Notes: generated from the sequence alone by a model not told the origin. Shown: positions 8,723 through 17,909, counted from the stretch's first letter. The stretch is 64,000 nucleotides of DNA from an uncultured Halomonas sp. (GCF_946887195.1 NZ_CAMPKE010000007.1:134843-198842); one strand, 5' to 3'. Made by a program: numbers and translations.

Positions 8723-9493
8723 CTATTTCGAGCCTTTTTCGAGCAAACGCCGCATCGCCGGCGTCGGCTCTTCGATCTTGTGATGCCGGCGGCTGGCGGC
8801 GTAGCTGTCGTTGAAGGCGTCGAAGTAGTCATCGAGGATCGAAGCGGCATCTTCGTCGCCGCTCTGGCGCAGCAGCTCGGCGGCAACTTCGGCGGTACAT
8901 AGATGCGCCTTTGATGCCGGCTTGCGCAGGTGATAGCGAGTCAGCCGCTCGCTACGTAGCGGCAGCACAGGCAGATGTTCGAGATAGGGACTCTTGCGAA
9001 ACATGCGCCGCGCCTGGCGCCAGGTACCGTCGAGAATGATGAATACCGGTATAAGACCGTTGCCCTTCGCGTCATTCACGGCTCGGGGCTCTACCACGCG
9101 CTCGGCGTAATCCGGCTGGTCGTCGGGAAAGACGATGAACGGCGCGTAGCGCGGGTCGGCGAGCCGTGCCAATAGCCGTTCGTCCGGCGCGGTGCGATAC
9201 CAGGTGAATAGCTCGGTGGTGTCGAGAATATCGCCGATCAGCCGCCCGGTATTGGTCGGCTTGTTATGTTCCAGCGGGTGGGTCAGCAGCCAGAAACGCG
9301 CCTGGCTCTCGGCGGTGGCTTTATACGGGCACAGGCAATTGAGCAGCGGTAGGCGGCACCCTTCACAGCGCTTGACGAAGCTGCCGCGTGCCTTGAATGG
9401 ACGGCGCGGCGGGCGCGGCCGACCGGTTGCCGGATCGCGTTCACAAATGCTGGCATCGCTAGCATCGGCATGATCGCCAGTGGCTTCGCTCAT
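8723..9493 (-). CDS. tapT: tRNA-uridine aminocarboxypropyltransferase (DTW domain)
   Basis: This is a DTW-domain protein of 256 residues. E. coli TapT (YfiP) of this family adds the 3-amino-3-carboxypropyl group to U47 of tRNA using S-adenosylmethionine. A zinc-knuckle CEGCRLPLLNCLCP is seen near residues 39-52. The hallmark DGTW follows in IPVFIILDGTWRQARRMF, with RLTRYHLRKP after it. Residues 1-35 are a low-complexity acidic/basic leader not needed by the family. A hairpin terminator separates it from the upstream transporter gene on the same strand, so it is probably expressed on its own. Confidence 0.85.
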   Translation of the reverse strand: MSEATGDHADASDASICERDPATGRPRPPRRPFKARGSFVKRCEGCRLPLLNCLCPYKATAESQARFWLLTHPLEHNKPTNTGRLIGDILDTTELFTWYRTAPDERLLARLADPRYAPFIVFPDDQPDYAERVVEPRAVNDAKGNGLIPVFIILDGTWRQARRMFRKSPYLEHLPVLPLRSERLTRYHLRKPASKAHLCTAEVAAELLRQSGDEDAASILDDYFDAFNDSYAASRRHHKIEEPTPAMRRLLEKGSK

Positions 9494-9511
9494 GAAATAA
9501 ACCGACCATCG

Positions 9512-9551
9512 AAAACAGGGCCGGGCATTCTAGCATGCCAGGCCCTGTTTT
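9512..9551. terminator. Bidirectional hairpin terminator
   Basis: An 11 bp perfect stem (AAAACAGGGCC at 9512-9522 and GGCCCTGTTTT at 9541-9551) has a further 5 bp inner stem (GGCAT/ATGCC). The A/T-rich ends make it a terminator in either direction. It follows the BASS transporter gene and precedes tapT. Confidence 0.8.
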
Positions 9552-9573
9552 CATGATCCGGCGCAGTCCCGGT

Positions 9574-10536
9574 TCAGCGCGCAGCGGAGCCAGTATCGGC
9601 TTGCGCATGACCATCGGCAGCGCTCACCGGGCGGCGTTTCCAGTAGCCGGCGAGCAGCGAACCGGAGACGTTGTGCCATACCGAGAACAGTGCACCGGGC
9701 AAGGCTGCCGTGGTGGTGAAGAACTGGTTAGCCAGCGCCACGGCAAGGCCTGAATTCTGCATGCCGACTTCGATGGCGATGGTCCGGGCGATGCGCTTGT
9801 CGAAGCCCAGCAATCGACCGATGCCGTAACCGCCAGCCAGGCCGATCGCATTGTGCAGGATGACCGCCAGTGCCACCAGCGGGCCCAACGTTGCCAGGCG
9901 GCCGGCATTGAGCCCCACCACGATGGCGATGATGATCACGATCGCGAACATGGCCAATGTCGCCAGGGCCGGCTCGACGCGGCGAATCCGTGCGCCGAGG
10001 AAATGGTGAATCACCACGCCGAAGGCGATCGGTGCGATCACCAGCTGAGCGATGCTCAGGAACATGCCCCACACCGGCACATCGACGCTCTGGCCGACCA
10101 ATAGCCAGGTCAGTAGCGGCGTGGCGACGACCGATACCAATGTCGATACCAGCGTCATCGATACCGACAGCGCGACATGCCCACCGGCCAGCCAGGTCAT
10201 GACGTTGGAGGCGGTGCCGCCGGCAGTGGCGCCGACCAGTACCATACCGGTGGTGAGTTCCGGTGAGAGCCCCAGCAGCCAGGAGACGAACAGTGCCGCC
10301 AGCGGCATGATCGAGAATTGCAGGACAAGGCCGACGGCGACCGGCAGCGGCGCACGCACCACGCCGAGGAAATCATGGCGCGATAGCGTCAGACCCATGG
10401 CGAACATGATGATCGCCAGCAGCAGTTTTATCTGGGAAGCCAGACCGGTGAACCACTCGGGCTGCCAGGCGGCACACAGCGCAAAGAGGATCGCCCAGAC
10501 CGGAAACAGGCGATTGAGACGTTCGAAGATCGACAT
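9574..10536 (-). CDS. Bile acid:sodium symporter family (BASS) transporter
   Basis: This is a multi-spanning inner-membrane protein of 320 residues with about nine to ten hydrophobic segments. It matches the BASS family: AIIMFAMGLTLSRHDF near residues 41-56, then GATAGGTASNVMTWLAGG and the conserved EVGMQNSGLAVALA near 252-265, which lies at the sodium/substrate site. Bacterial members move organic anions such as pantoate or keto acids with sodium. The ligand here cannot be told from sequence. It appears to be a single-gene unit ending at a strong hairpin. Confidence 0.85.
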   Translation of the reverse strand: MSIFERLNRLFPVWAILFALCAAWQPEWFTGLASQIKLLLAIIMFAMGLTLSRHDFLGVVRAPLPVAVGLVLQFSIMPLAALFVSWLLGLSPELTTGMVLVGATAGGTASNVMTWLAGGHVALSVSMTLVSTLVSVVATPLLTWLLVGQSVDVPVWGMFLSIAQLVIAPIAFGVVIHHFLGARIRRVEPALATLAMFAIVIIIAIVVGLNAGRLATLGPLVALAVILHNAIGLAGGYGIGRLLGFDKRIARTIAIEVGMQNSGLAVALANQFFTTTAALPGALFSVWHNVSGSLLAGYWKRRPVSAADGHAQADTGSAAR

Positions 10537-10563
10537 GATGTATCCTGGCGCGTTTGTTCAACA

Positions 10564-10579
10564 ATAGTTAGCCAACTAT
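10564..10579. repeat. Short inverted repeat upstream of the BASS gene
   Basis: ATAGTT (10564-10569) and AACTAT (10574-10579) form a dyad 28 bases upstream of the BASS start, within the 127 bp gap shared with truC. It could be an operator; no regulator is evident. Confidence 0.3.
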
Positions 10580-10663
10580 CTTGCCCCAAGTTCGACGATC
10601 GGTGAAGCCTGTATTAGCCGATCAGCGCCGGCTTTAATGACATTGGCGACATAGACGGCGACA

Positions 10664-11506
10664 ATGGCCACCCACTCTCGAAGCGCCTTGGTCGCCATGT
10701 TTGATGCCCTGCCGATCGTCTACCAGGACGATACGCTAGTTGCCGTGCGCAAGCCCTCCGGCCTGCTCGTGCATCGCACGGCGCTGGCGCGTGGTGAAAC
10801 GCGCTTCGCCCTGCAACTGCTGCGCGACCAGCTCGGCCGGCACGTTTATCCCGTGCATCGGCTGGATCGCCCCACCTCGGGGCTATTGCTGTTCGCACTC
10901 GATCCTGACACGGCACGCGAGTTGGGCGCTGCGTTCACCGCTCAGCGTGTCCACAAGCGCTATCTGGCGGTGGTGCGTGGCGTCGGCCCCGAGCATGAAT
11001 GGCTCGACGCCCCGCTACGCGAGGAGGATGGCAGGCGACCCAAGGCCGAAATGCCCCCGCAGCCGGCCCGTACCGAAGTCCGCCGGCTCGATAGCGTCGA
11101 GCTGCCGATCCAGGTCGATCGCTACCCGCAGGCCCGCTACTCGTTGATCGAAGCGCGGCCGCTGAGTGGGCGACGCCACCAGATTCGCCGCCACCTGGCC
11201 GGCCGCGGTTATCCGATCATCGGTGATGCCAAGCACGGCAAGGGGCTGCACAATCGTTTCTTTCGCGAGCGATTGGCCTGCCCTCACCTGCTGTTGGCCG
11301 CGGTGGGCATGAGCTTTCGTCATCCCGAGCGTCAGGCGACGCTGCATCTCAGCGCGACCGTCGATGCCGATATGCGCCAGTTATTCGAACGCTTCGGCTG
11401 GAGTGGGCATCTGCCGGTCGATGCCATCCGCTGGGAGAGCGTCACACGCAGCGAACCCCTTGATCGAAAACGCATTGAAGAGCCGAGTTGCAATGAATGC
11501 CTTTGA
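10664..11506 (+). CDS. truC: tRNA pseudouridine(65) synthase TruC
   Basis: This is a pseudouridine synthase of the RluA superfamily. It closely follows TruC, which isomerises U65 of some tRNAs: YQDDTLVAVRKPSGLLVHRT, the catalytic HRLDRPTSGLLLFAL with its aspartate, and GRRHQIRRHLA with IIGDAKHG. Two starts are possible, ATG 10664 (280 residues) or ATG 10697 (269 residues, closer to the E. coli N-terminus); neither has a strong ribosome site. The 3' end overlaps tcdA by 14 bases, grouping two tRNA modification genes. Confidence 0.88.
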   Translation: MATHSRSALVAMFDALPIVYQDDTLVAVRKPSGLLVHRTALARGETRFALQLLRDQLGRHVYPVHRLDRPTSGLLLFALDPDTARELGAAFTAQRVHKRYLAVVRGVGPEHEWLDAPLREEDGRRPKAEMPPQPARTEVRRLDSVELPIQVDRYPQARYSLIEARPLSGRRHQIRRHLAGRGYPIIGDAKHGKGLHNRFFRERLACPHLLLAAVGMSFRHPERQATLHLSATVDADMRQLFERFGWSGHLPVDAIRWESVTRSEPLDRKRIEEPSCNECL

Positions 11507-12341
11507 TTCGAACGTCGTGCATGACGATTACGAACTGCGCTTCGGCGGCATCCGCCGCCTTTACGGTGCCCGCGCCGTGGCACGCTTTCGTCGCGCCCAC
11601 GTGGTGGTGGTCGGTGTCGGCGGCGTGGGTAGTTGGGCGGTGGAGGCGCTGGCCCGCGCCGGCATCGGCAAGCTGACGCTGATCGATCTCGACGACGTCT
11701 GCGTATCCAACGTCAATCGCCAGTTGCATGCACTCGACGGCACCATCGGCCGACCCAAGGTCGAGGTGCTCGCCGAGCGCTGCCGGGCGATCCATCCGGA
11801 TATCGAGGCGATCGCCGACACAGCCTTCGTCACCCCGACCAACCTGGCGGAGCGCATCCCCGACGACGCCGATCATGTCATCGATGCCATCGATAGCGTG
11901 GTCGCCAAGGCCGCGCTGATCGCCTGGTGCAAGCGCCGCAAGCTGGCGCTGACCGTGACCGGCGCCGCCGGCGGCCAGACCGACCCCACGCGCATCCGCG
12001 TCGCCGACCTGACGCGCACCGAGCACGACCCGCTGCTGGCCAAGGTGCGTGCTCGGCTGCGCCGCGATTTCGGCTTTTCACGCAACCCCAAGCGCCGCTT
12101 CGGTGTGGAATGCGTCTATTCTGACGAACAACTCGTCTATCCCGGCAGCGATGGCGAAGTCTGCCTGCAAAAGCCCGAGCACGGCCAGGCCACACGTCTG
12201 GATTGTGCCAGCGGCTTCGGTGCCGCGACCTTCGTCACCGGCAGTTTCGGCTTCGTCGCCGCTTCACGCGCCTTGGCGCGCCTGGCACGTCATTCAGACC
12301 AAGCCGCCATTACCCCTGAGGAGTCTTGCGATGCACCATGA
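11493..12341 (+). CDS. tcdA: tRNA threonylcarbamoyladenosine dehydratase TcdA
   Basis: This is an E1/MoeB-like, ATP-dependent enzyme that cyclises t6A37 to ct6A in tRNA. At 282 residues it shows the family start (RFGGIRRLYG), the nucleotide loop VGVGGVGSWAVEALARAG, the DLDDVCVSNVNRQ segment and a CYTG-like region (TGAAGGQTDPTRI). The start at 11493 lies inside the end of truC, implying coupled translation. The DUF1653 gene begins 11 bases before its stop. The upstream in-frame extension is the antisense-like tail of truC and was excluded. Confidence 0.92.
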   Translation: MNAFDSNVVHDDYELRFGGIRRLYGARAVARFRRAHVVVVGVGGVGSWAVEALARAGIGKLTLIDLDDVCVSNVNRQLHALDGTIGRPKVEVLAERCRAIHPDIEAIADTAFVTPTNLAERIPDDADHVIDAIDSVVAKAALIAWCKRRKLALTVTGAAGGQTDPTRIRVADLTRTEHDPLLAKVRARLRRDFGFSRNPKRRFGVECVYSDEQLVYPGSDGEVCLQKPEHGQATRLDCASGFGAATFVTGSFGFVAASRALARLARHSDQAAITPEESCDAP

Positions 12342-12564
12342 CCATCACCGCCCGGCGGTGGGCATTTACCGTCATTACAAGGGCCAGAGCTATGAGGTGA
12401 TCGGTTTGGCCCATCACAGCGAAACCGAGGAGCCCCTGGTGGTCTATCGCGCCCTCCATGGCGACTGTGGCCTGTGGGTGCGCCCGCTGGAGATGTTCAA
12501 CGAGACCGTCGAGGTACAGGGCGAGCCGGTACCGCGCTTCGAACTGGAAACCGCGTTCAAGTAG
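12331..12564 (+). CDS. DUF1653 domain protein
   Basis: This small 77-residue cytoplasmic protein matches the DUF1653 pattern: a [20 protein letters not shown] start, then [13 protein letters not shown] and [10 protein letters not shown]. Its function is unknown; the fold is predicted to be a small beta barrel. A GAGGAG site precedes the ATG and the gene overlaps tcdA by 11 bases, so it is the last gene of the truC-tcdA unit. Confidence 0.85.
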   Translation: MHHDHHRPAVGIYRHYKGQSYEVIGLAHHSETEEPLVVYRALHGDCGLWVRPLEMFNETVEVQGEPVPRFELETAFK

Positions 12565-12620
12565 CGCGTGCCAATTGTCCGATTCGTGGCAGCAGACATG
12601 CCGGCACGCCCCGCGAATGC

Positions 12621-12626
12621 TATACT
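12621..12626 (+). promoter_or_regulatory. Possible -10 element of the purE promoter
   Basis: TATACT lies 54 bases before the purE ATG in the only gap of the neighbourhood. No good -35 is visible, and no match to the E. coli PurR palindrome was found. Confidence 0.3.
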
Positions 12627-12680
12627 TCGGCGCTTGATAATTTGGGGCACGCCGGTAACGGCGAATCGAGCGGAGGAAGC

Positions 12681-13187
12681 ATGAGCGCACGAGTAGGCGT
12701 CATCATGGGATCGACATCGGACTGGGCGACCCTGTGTCACACGGCCGAGACACTGAAACGACTGGGCATCGAACACGAGGTCAAGGTGGTGTCGGCCCAT
12801 CGCACTCCGGATTTGCTGTTCGACTACGCTGGCAGCGCAGCCGAACGTGGCCTCGAAGTGATCATAGCCGGTGCCGGCGGCGCCGCGCACCTGCCCGGCA
12901 TGGCTGCCGCCAAGACCTGCCTGCCGGTGCTCGGCGTACCGGTACAATCGAGCATGCTCAGCGGCGTCGATTCGCTACTGTCGATCGTGCAGATGCCCGC
13001 CGGCATTCCCACCGGCACGCTGGCCATCGGCCGCGCCGGGGCGATCAACGCCGCCCTGCTGGCCGCCGCGATACTCGGCAACAAGTACCCCGAGACCCGC
13101 GCCGCGCTGGAAGAGTACCGCGCCGAGCAGACCCGCAAGGTGCTCGAGCGGCCCGACCCCAGCCAACCCGATCCCCAAGAGGCCTGA
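12681..13187 (+). CDS. purE: 5-(carboxyamino)imidazole ribonucleotide mutase PurE
   Basis: This class I PurE converts N5-CAIR to CAIR in purine synthesis, 168 residues. Clear motifs are [12 protein letters not shown] (residues 7-18), VVSAHRTPD (about 41-49) with the catalytic histidine, [11 protein letters not shown] and [28 protein letters not shown] lies 4 bases before the ATG. purK follows after three bases, so the pair is cotranscribed. The C-terminal tail is rich in R, P and D and is not conserved. Confidence 0.96.
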   Translation: MSARVGVIMGSTSDWATLCHTAETLKRLGIEHEVKVVSAHRTPDLLFDYAGSAAERGLEVIIAGAGGAAHLPGMAAAKTCLPVLGVPVQSSMLSGVDSLLSIVQMPAGIPTGTLAIGRAGAINAALLAAAILGNKYPETRAALEEYRAEQTRKVLERPDPSQPDPQEA

Positions 13188-13190
13188 ACG

Positions 13191-14282
13191 ATGCGTATTG
13201 GAGTTGTCGGTGGCGGCCAGCTTGGCCGCATGCTGGCCGAAGCCGGCGCCGGATTCGATGCCCGCTTCACCTTTCTCGACCCGTCCGATGCGGCCTGCGC
13301 CGGGCTTCATGGGCATCACCTGAAGGCCGATTGGAACGATGCGACCGCGCTCGAATCGCTGATCGCTGACAGCGATGTGGTGACCTTCGAGTTCGAGAAC
13401 GTCTCCCCCGAGGTCGTCGCCAGGCTCGCCGAGCAGCGCCCGGCCTTCCCACCCGCCGAGGCGCTGGCCACCGCGCGCGATCGCTGGGCCGAGAAAGCGC
13501 TGTTTCGCTCGCTGGACATTCCGCTGCCGGCGGTGGCGAAAGTCGACAGCCAGGCCGAGCTCGATGCCGCGGTCGCCGAAATCGGCCTGCCGGCGGTATT
13601 GAAGACCCGCACCCTGGGCTACGACGGCAAGGGTCAGAAGGTGCTGCGCGAACCGTTCGAGGTGGCAAACGCCTTCGGCGAACTCGGCGCGGTGCCGCTG
13701 GTACTCGAAGGCTTCGTCGATTTCGATTACGAGGTTTCGCTGATCGCGGTGCGCGGTCAGGATGGCGAAACTCGCGCCTGGCCGCTGACGCGCAACGAAC
13801 ACCGCCAGGGCATGCTGCACTGCTCGATCCCGCAGCTCGATCACGGCCTGCAATCGCTCGCCGACGACTATGCCAACCGGGTGCTCGCCAAGCTCGATTA
13901 TGTCGGGGTGATGGCGTTCGAGTTCTTCGTCGCCGGTGACGATCTGCTGGCCAACGAGATCGCTCCACGCGTTCACAATTCCGGCCATTGGAGCATCGAA
14001 GGCGCCGCGACCAGCCAGTTCGAAAACCACTTGCGGGCCATTGCCGGCCTGCCGCTGGGCTCGACCGAACGCCTCGTGCCGTGCGCCATGCTCAACGTGA
14101 TCGGCGCCTTCCCCGAGCGCGACGCGGTGCTGAGCGTCGCCGGCACCCGCTGGCACGATTACGGCAAGGCCCCGCGCCCTGGCCGCAAGATCGGACATAT
14201 CACCGTGCTCGCCCATGACGACGAGCAGCTAGCGCAGCGAGTCGACGCCGTGGAGAGATTGTTGGCCAACGATTTGGGCTGA
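13191..14282 (+). CDS. purK: 5-(carboxyamino)imidazole ribonucleotide synthase PurK
   Basis: This ATP-grasp enzyme makes N5-CAIR from AIR, bicarbonate and ATP, the substrate for PurE. At 363 residues it has the N-terminal GVVGGGQLGRMLAEAG loop, DVVTFEFENV, the ATP-grasp segment LKTRTLGYDGKGQ and the metal-binding NEIAPRVHNSGHWSIEGA. It is directly downstream of purE and ends at a strong hairpin. Confidence 0.96.
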   Translation: MRIGVVGGGQLGRMLAEAGAGFDARFTFLDPSDAACAGLHGHHLKADWNDATALESLIADSDVVTFEFENVSPEVVARLAEQRPAFPPAEALATARDRWAEKALFRSLDIPLPAVAKVDSQAELDAAVAEIGLPAVLKTRTLGYDGKGQKVLREPFEVANAFGELGAVPLVLEGFVDFDYEVSLIAVRGQDGETRAWPLTRNEHRQGMLHCSIPQLDHGLQSLADDYANRVLAKLDYVGVMAFEFFVAGDDLLANEIAPRVHNSGHWSIEGAATSQFENHLRAIAGLPLGSTERLVPCAMLNVIGAFPERDAVLSVAGTRWHDYGKAPRPGRKIGHITVLAHDDEQLAQRVDAVERLLANDLG

Positions 14283-14292
14283 CATCGCTGCC

Positions 14293-14329
14293 AACGAAGA
14301 AGGGCGCCATCTGGGCGCCCTTCTTCGTT
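14293..14329. terminator. Bidirectional terminator between purK and bfr
   Basis: A 16 bp perfect stem (arms 14293-14308 and 14314-14329, centred on GGGCGCC) with a 5 base loop is followed by TTT on the plus strand. It lies between the convergent purK and bfr and can serve both. Confidence 0.88.
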
Positions 14330-14350
14330 TCATGACCGACAAGCGTCAGC

Positions 14351-14827
14351 TCATTCGGCTTCATGCATCTGCTTCTGCAGATAATTCTCGATACCCACCT
14401 TGTCGATCAGGCCGAGTTCGGTTTCCAGCATGTCGATGTGCTCTTCCTCGTCATCGAGAATCTGGCGGAACAGATCGCGGCTGACATAATCGCGCACCTG
14501 CTCACAGTAGGCGATGGCCTCGATCAGATCGTTGCGCCCCGCGTGTTCGGAGGCCAGATCGCTCTCGAGCATCTCGCGGGTATTCTCGCCGATGTGCAGC
14601 TTGCCGAGATCCTGCAGATTGGGCAGCCCTTCGAGAAACAGGATGCGCTCGATGAGCTTGTCGGCGTGGTTCATTTCCTCGATGGATTCGTCGTACTCCC
14701 ATTTGGCCAGCGCCTTGAGGCCCCAATCCTTGTACATCTTGGCATGCAGGAAATACTGGTTGATCGCCACCAGCTCGTTGCCAAGCACGGTGTTGAGGTA
14801 TTCGATGACCTTGGCGTCGCCTTTCAT
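14351..14827 (-). CDS. bfr: Bacterioferritin
   Basis: This is a heme-containing ferritin that stores iron as a 24-mer, 158 residues. Dinuclear centre ligands are E18, E51, H54, E94, E127 and H130; the heme ligand M52 (EEMNHAD) is present, so this is the heme-binding subunit. The sequence follows E. coli Bfr closely (MKGD start, [30 protein letters not shown]). A GAGGAG site precedes the ATG. The ferredoxin gene bfd lies upstream on the same strand, about 195 bases away. Confidence 0.96.
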   Translation of the reverse strand: MKGDAKVIEYLNTVLGNELVAINQYFLHAKMYKDWGLKALAKWEYDESIEEMNHADKLIERILFLEGLPNLQDLGKLHIGENTREMLESDLASEHAGRNDLIEAIAYCEQVRDYVSRDLFRQILDDEEEHIDMLETELGLIDKVGIENYLQKQMHEAE

Positions 14828-15021
14828 GGGAATGATCTCCTCGCAGATTGTTTTTGGGCGCGGGGAATCACGCCCGACTCCGTTCGATGCGGGAAAGTAT
14901 CGTCCAAAAAAGACAAAAAGTCGAATGAAGGCAATAAGTTGCAGCGACTTTGTCGCGACTGCATCGCAACTGCGAAAGCTTGGCGGGTGCTAATGATGAT
15001 GACAATTTAAAGCAGTAGGAA

Positions 15022-15225
15022 TTACACCGCGTAGGCGAAATCCGCATCCGGAACGATCTGGCGGGCCACGGCGTCGTTGGTGATACGCTTGCCCATGCAG
15101 GCGCACTTGCCGCATTGCGTGCCGCAGCCGGTCTGCTCGCGGACTTCGCGCCAGCTACGCGCGCCCTCTTCCACGGCCTGGCGGATCGTCCGGTCGGAAA
15201 CGCTTTTGCAGAGACACACGTACAT
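15022..15225 (-). CDS. bfd: Bacterioferritin-associated ferredoxin Bfd
   Basis: This small 67-residue [2Fe-2S] protein binds Bfr and reduces its core so iron can be mobilised. The four cluster cysteines match E. coli Bfd exactly: C4, C6, C38 and C41, in MYVCLCKSVSD and CGTQCGKCAC. I chose the ATG at 15225 because it gives the canonical N-terminus and has AGGTGA upstream; the longer upstream reading frame is unrelated. A possible Fur site overlaps its promoter region, consistent with induction in iron shortage. Confidence 0.93.
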   Translation of the reverse strand: MYVCLCKSVSDRTIRQAVEEGARSWREVREQTGCGTQCGKCACMGKRITNDAVARQIVPDADFAYAV

Positions 15226-15252
15226 TCCATCACCTCGCTTGGCATTGCGAGG

Positions 15253-15275
15253 ATAAATGTAAATGATTCGCATAG
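15253..15275 (-). promoter_or_regulatory. Putative Fur box upstream of bfd
   Basis: On the minus strand this stretch contains GCGAATCATTTACATTTATC, a run of AT-rich hexamers resembling the Fur consensus (GATAAT repeats around an inverted ATC/GAT centre). It is 28-50 bases upstream of the bfd ATG, a good repressor position. The match is imperfect. Confidence 0.45.
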
Positions 15276-15295
15276 CGTCTTGCAATACTCTGTCG

Positions 15296-15751
15296 CTAAC
15301 CGGCGCGTTTTTTTCGTTCCGTTTTAGGCAGCACCACGACGCGCGAATCCGAGGCGATATCCGACCAGCTACGCTTTTCGCTATCGAAAAGCATCCACCA
15401 GTAACCCAGCCCACCGACGGCCAGCGAGAATGCCGCCGCGACGAAACGCAGCAGGCACTGCATCAGCGACAACGGCCGGCCGTCGCTGTTCTGCACGCGC
15501 AGCCGCCAGGCCTGCATGCCCAGCGTCATGCCGCCACGCATCCAGAAGAAGGCGAAGAAGGTGAACGTCACCACGAACAGTACGCTATGAAACAGCGGGC
15601 TCTCGTTGGCTTCGCCGCCATTGGCGGCGACACCGATGAACCCGATCAGCATCCACAGCGCCACCAGCACCAGCAGATCGTAGAGCATCGCCGCCAGGCG
15701 TCGCGCCAGGCCGGCCGGCCAGGTGTCGTCGAGATTGCTGAAATAGCGCAT
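15296..15751 (-). CDS. RDD family membrane protein
   Basis: This small inner-membrane protein of 151 residues has the RDD signature: LARRLAAMLYDLLVLVALW (residues about 15-33, with R and D in the first helix), a second membrane segment near 64-84 (LFVVTFTFFAFFWM) and GMTLGMQAWRLRV. RDD proteins are poorly understood; some are implicated in ion transport or export. It lies 14 bases downstream of lptG and is probably cotranscribed. The in-frame ATG at 15808 lies inside lptG and is less likely. Confidence 0.8.
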   Translation of the reverse strand: MRYFSNLDDTWPAGLARRLAAMLYDLLVLVALWMLIGFIGVAANGGEANESPLFHSVLFVVTFTFFAFFWMRGGMTLGMQAWRLRVQNSDGRPLSLMQCLLRFVAAAFSLAVGGLGYWWMLFDSEKRSWSDIASDSRVVVLPKTERKKRAG

Positions 15752-15765
15752 CGCTCTTGTCTCGT

Positions 15766-16830
15766 TCAGCCGCTGCGTCGCAGCAGGTAAAAGCCCAGGA
15801 AAATACACGCCAGGGTCGGCGTCAGTACCGCCCAGACCGGCGAGAAGCCGAACAGCGTCGAGGCCGGTGCCAGCAGATCCTGTACGTACTTGAACGACAG
15901 CCCGACGATGACCCCATAGAATACGCGGGTTCCCGCCGCCACGCTGCGCAGCGGCCCGAATACGAAGGAGGCCGCGACCAGCACCAGCGAGGCCATGGTC
16001 AGTGGCATCAGGATTTTCTGCCAGAAATACAGCAGCGGCTGGGTCGCGCTGAGGCCCTGCTCACGCAGGTAAGTGGCATAGGCCCATAGCTCGCTGGGCG
16101 CCTGGGTCTCGGCATCGCGCAACAGCCGATTGAGTTGCGTCGGGGTCAGTTCGGTCTCCCACGCCATGCGCGAGTGCCGCTCGGCTTCGGTGCCGTTTTC
16201 GGTAAAGCGCGTGACATCGGCCTCTTCCAGCACCCAGCGGTCTCCCTGCCACACCGCGCGCTGGGCATGAATGGCCTTCTCCAGGCGCTGGCCATCGAAG
16301 TGATAGCCGGTCAGGTCGATGACGATATCGTCGGCGCGGATCGCCCCGAAACGGTAGAACGTATCGCCCTCGCGCTGCCAGCCGCCGCTCTGCGAAAGCA
16401 CCGCACCGGAGCCCTCCATCTGTTCGAGCCGCCAGGCTTCGGCGAACTGCTCGGTACGCGGACTGACGAACTCGGCGATCAGCAGAATCACGACGATCAC
16501 CACGCCAATCGGCTTCATCACGCCCCATAGAATGCGCGCCAGCGAGCGACCCGCGGCACGCATGATCGTCAGTTCATTGCTCGAGGCCATGCTGCCCAGG
16601 CCGATCAACGCGCCGATCAGCACCGCCACCGGCGCGTACTGATAGAAGCGCCAGGGCAGACGCATGCCCAGGTAGAGCAGCACATCGATGGCGCTGTAGC
16701 CAGCCTCGACATCCTTCAGGTCGTTGATGAAGGCGATCACCAGATCGAGGCCCAGCAGCACCAGTTGCACCACGACGATGGCCGCCAGCACGTTGCGGGC
16801 GATGTAACGGTCGAGACGGTCGACGATCAT
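15766..16830 (-). CDS. lptG: LPS export ABC transporter permease LptG
   Basis: This is one of the two membrane permeases of the LptB2FG transporter, which extracts lipopolysaccharide from the inner membrane. At 354 residues it has an N-terminal DRYIARNVLAAIVVVQLVLL helix, the coupling region SSNELTIMRAAGRSLARI (about 88-105), a large periplasmic beta-jellyroll (about 130-265) and three C-terminal helices. Its ATG overlaps the lptF stop by one base (TGATG), so the two subunits are coupled. Confidence 0.93.
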   Translation of the reverse strand: MIVDRLDRYIARNVLAAIVVVQLVLLGLDLVIAFINDLKDVEAGYSAIDVLLYLGMRLPWRFYQYAPVAVLIGALIGLGSMASSNELTIMRAAGRSLARILWGVMKPIGVVIVVILLIAEFVSPRTEQFAEAWRLEQMEGSGAVLSQSGGWQREGDTFYRFGAIRADDIVIDLTGYHFDGQRLEKAIHAQRAVWQGDRWVLEEADVTRFTENGTEAERHSRMAWETELTPTQLNRLLRDAETQAPSELWAYATYLREQGLSATQPLLYFWQKILMPLTMASLVLVAASFVFGPLRSVAAGTRVFYGVIVGLSFKYVQDLLAPASTLFGFSPVWAVLTPTLACIFLGFYLLRRSG

Positions 16831-17909
16831 CAGCGCATCCCCCCGAGTTGCGAGCGCCGGGTCAGCCAGATTCCCAGCAGCAGATAACCGAGATGGATCG
16901 GCCACATGCCGATCGCCGGCGACAGCGCCCCACGACCGATGGCATCGAGTGCCGCCAGCAGCAGGCTCAAATAGCTGATATGCAGAAAGATCGCCGGCAA
17001 CAACTTGGCGAAACGCCCCTGGCGCGGGTTGACCTTGGAAAGCGGCAGCGCCAGTAGGGTCAGGATCGGCACCATCAATGGCAGGCTCAGGCGCCACTGG
17101 AGCTGCGCCCAGGCCTCGTAGGTTCCGCTATCGAGCAGCGCCAGGCTGGACGCGTATTCGGGCTCATCGAGTGCGCTCATCTGCGCCGCGCGCGACAGGC
17201 GTACCGCGTAGGTGTCGAACTCCAGGCGCTCGGCCACCGCCCGGCCCGGGTCGACGCTGTAGCGCTCGCCATCGGTCAGCACCAGAAAGCGGCTGCCGGT
17301 CTCCGGGTCGACGGTCTGATAGCCGCCGGTCGCGCGGGTGACCGCGGTCTCCGGCGTACCGTCGCTGCGCGCCTGACGCTCACTGATGAACACCCCTTGC
17401 ATGCGCGACTGGTCGTCGCTGAGCCCCGTGGTATAGGCGGTGCGGCCATCGCCGAACTCCTGGAAGCGGCCCGGCACCAGCGCGGTGAAATCCAATCGAC
17501 TCTGCTGCTCCTCGAGCATTATCTCATTGTGCCGGGCACCGGCCGGGGTCAGCCACAGGCTGCACATCGCGACCAGGATCGATACCAGCAGCGCCGGTAG
17601 CATGGTCACCTGGAGCAGGCGATTGGGACTGGTGCCGCAAGCCACCAGTACGGTGATTTCGCTGTTCAGGTAAAGCTGGCCGTAGGCCAGCAGAATGCCG
17701 AGGAAAAATGCCAGTGGCAGAATCAGTTCGAGAAAGCCCGGCATGTGATAGAGCATCAGCGTGCCGAGAATGCTGGCCGGGAAGTCACCCTCGGCCGCGC
17801 TCGAAAAGTAACGGATGAAACGGCTACCCATGATCACCAGCAACAGCACACCGGCAACGGCGGCCATGGTGACAAGGATCTCGCGGGTCAGATAACGAAA
17901 GATGATCAA
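16830..17909 (-). CDS. lptF: LPS export ABC transporter permease LptF
   Basis: This is the partner permease of LptG in the LPS export complex, about 359 residues. It has the N-terminal IIFRYLTREILVTMAAVAG helix, ILPLAFFLGILLAYGQLYLNSEITVLVACG (read in parts, about 68-98), the periplasmic domain and C-terminal helices. I chose a TTG start at 17909: it yields the usual IIFRYL N-terminus and has GGAG 7 bases upstream. An ATG at 17957 would add 16 residues unlike the family. It is divergent from pepA, as in many gammaproteobacteria. Confidence 0.92.
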   Translation of the reverse strand: MIIFRYLTREILVTMAAVAGVLLLVIMGSRFIRYFSSAAEGDFPASILGTLMLYHMPGFLELILPLAFFLGILLAYGQLYLNSEITVLVACGTSPNRLLQVTMLPALLVSILVAMCSLWLTPAGARHNEIMLEEQQSRLDFTALVPGRFQEFGDGRTAYTTGLSDDQSRMQGVFISERQARSDGTPETAVTRATGGYQTVDPETGSRFLVLTDGERYSVDPGRAVAERLEFDTYAVRLSRAAQMSALDEPEYASSLALLDSGTYEAWAQLQWRLSLPLMVPILTLLALPLSKVNPRQGRFAKLLPAIFLHISYLSLLLAALDAIGRGALSPAIGMWPIHLGYLLLGIWLTRRSQLGGMR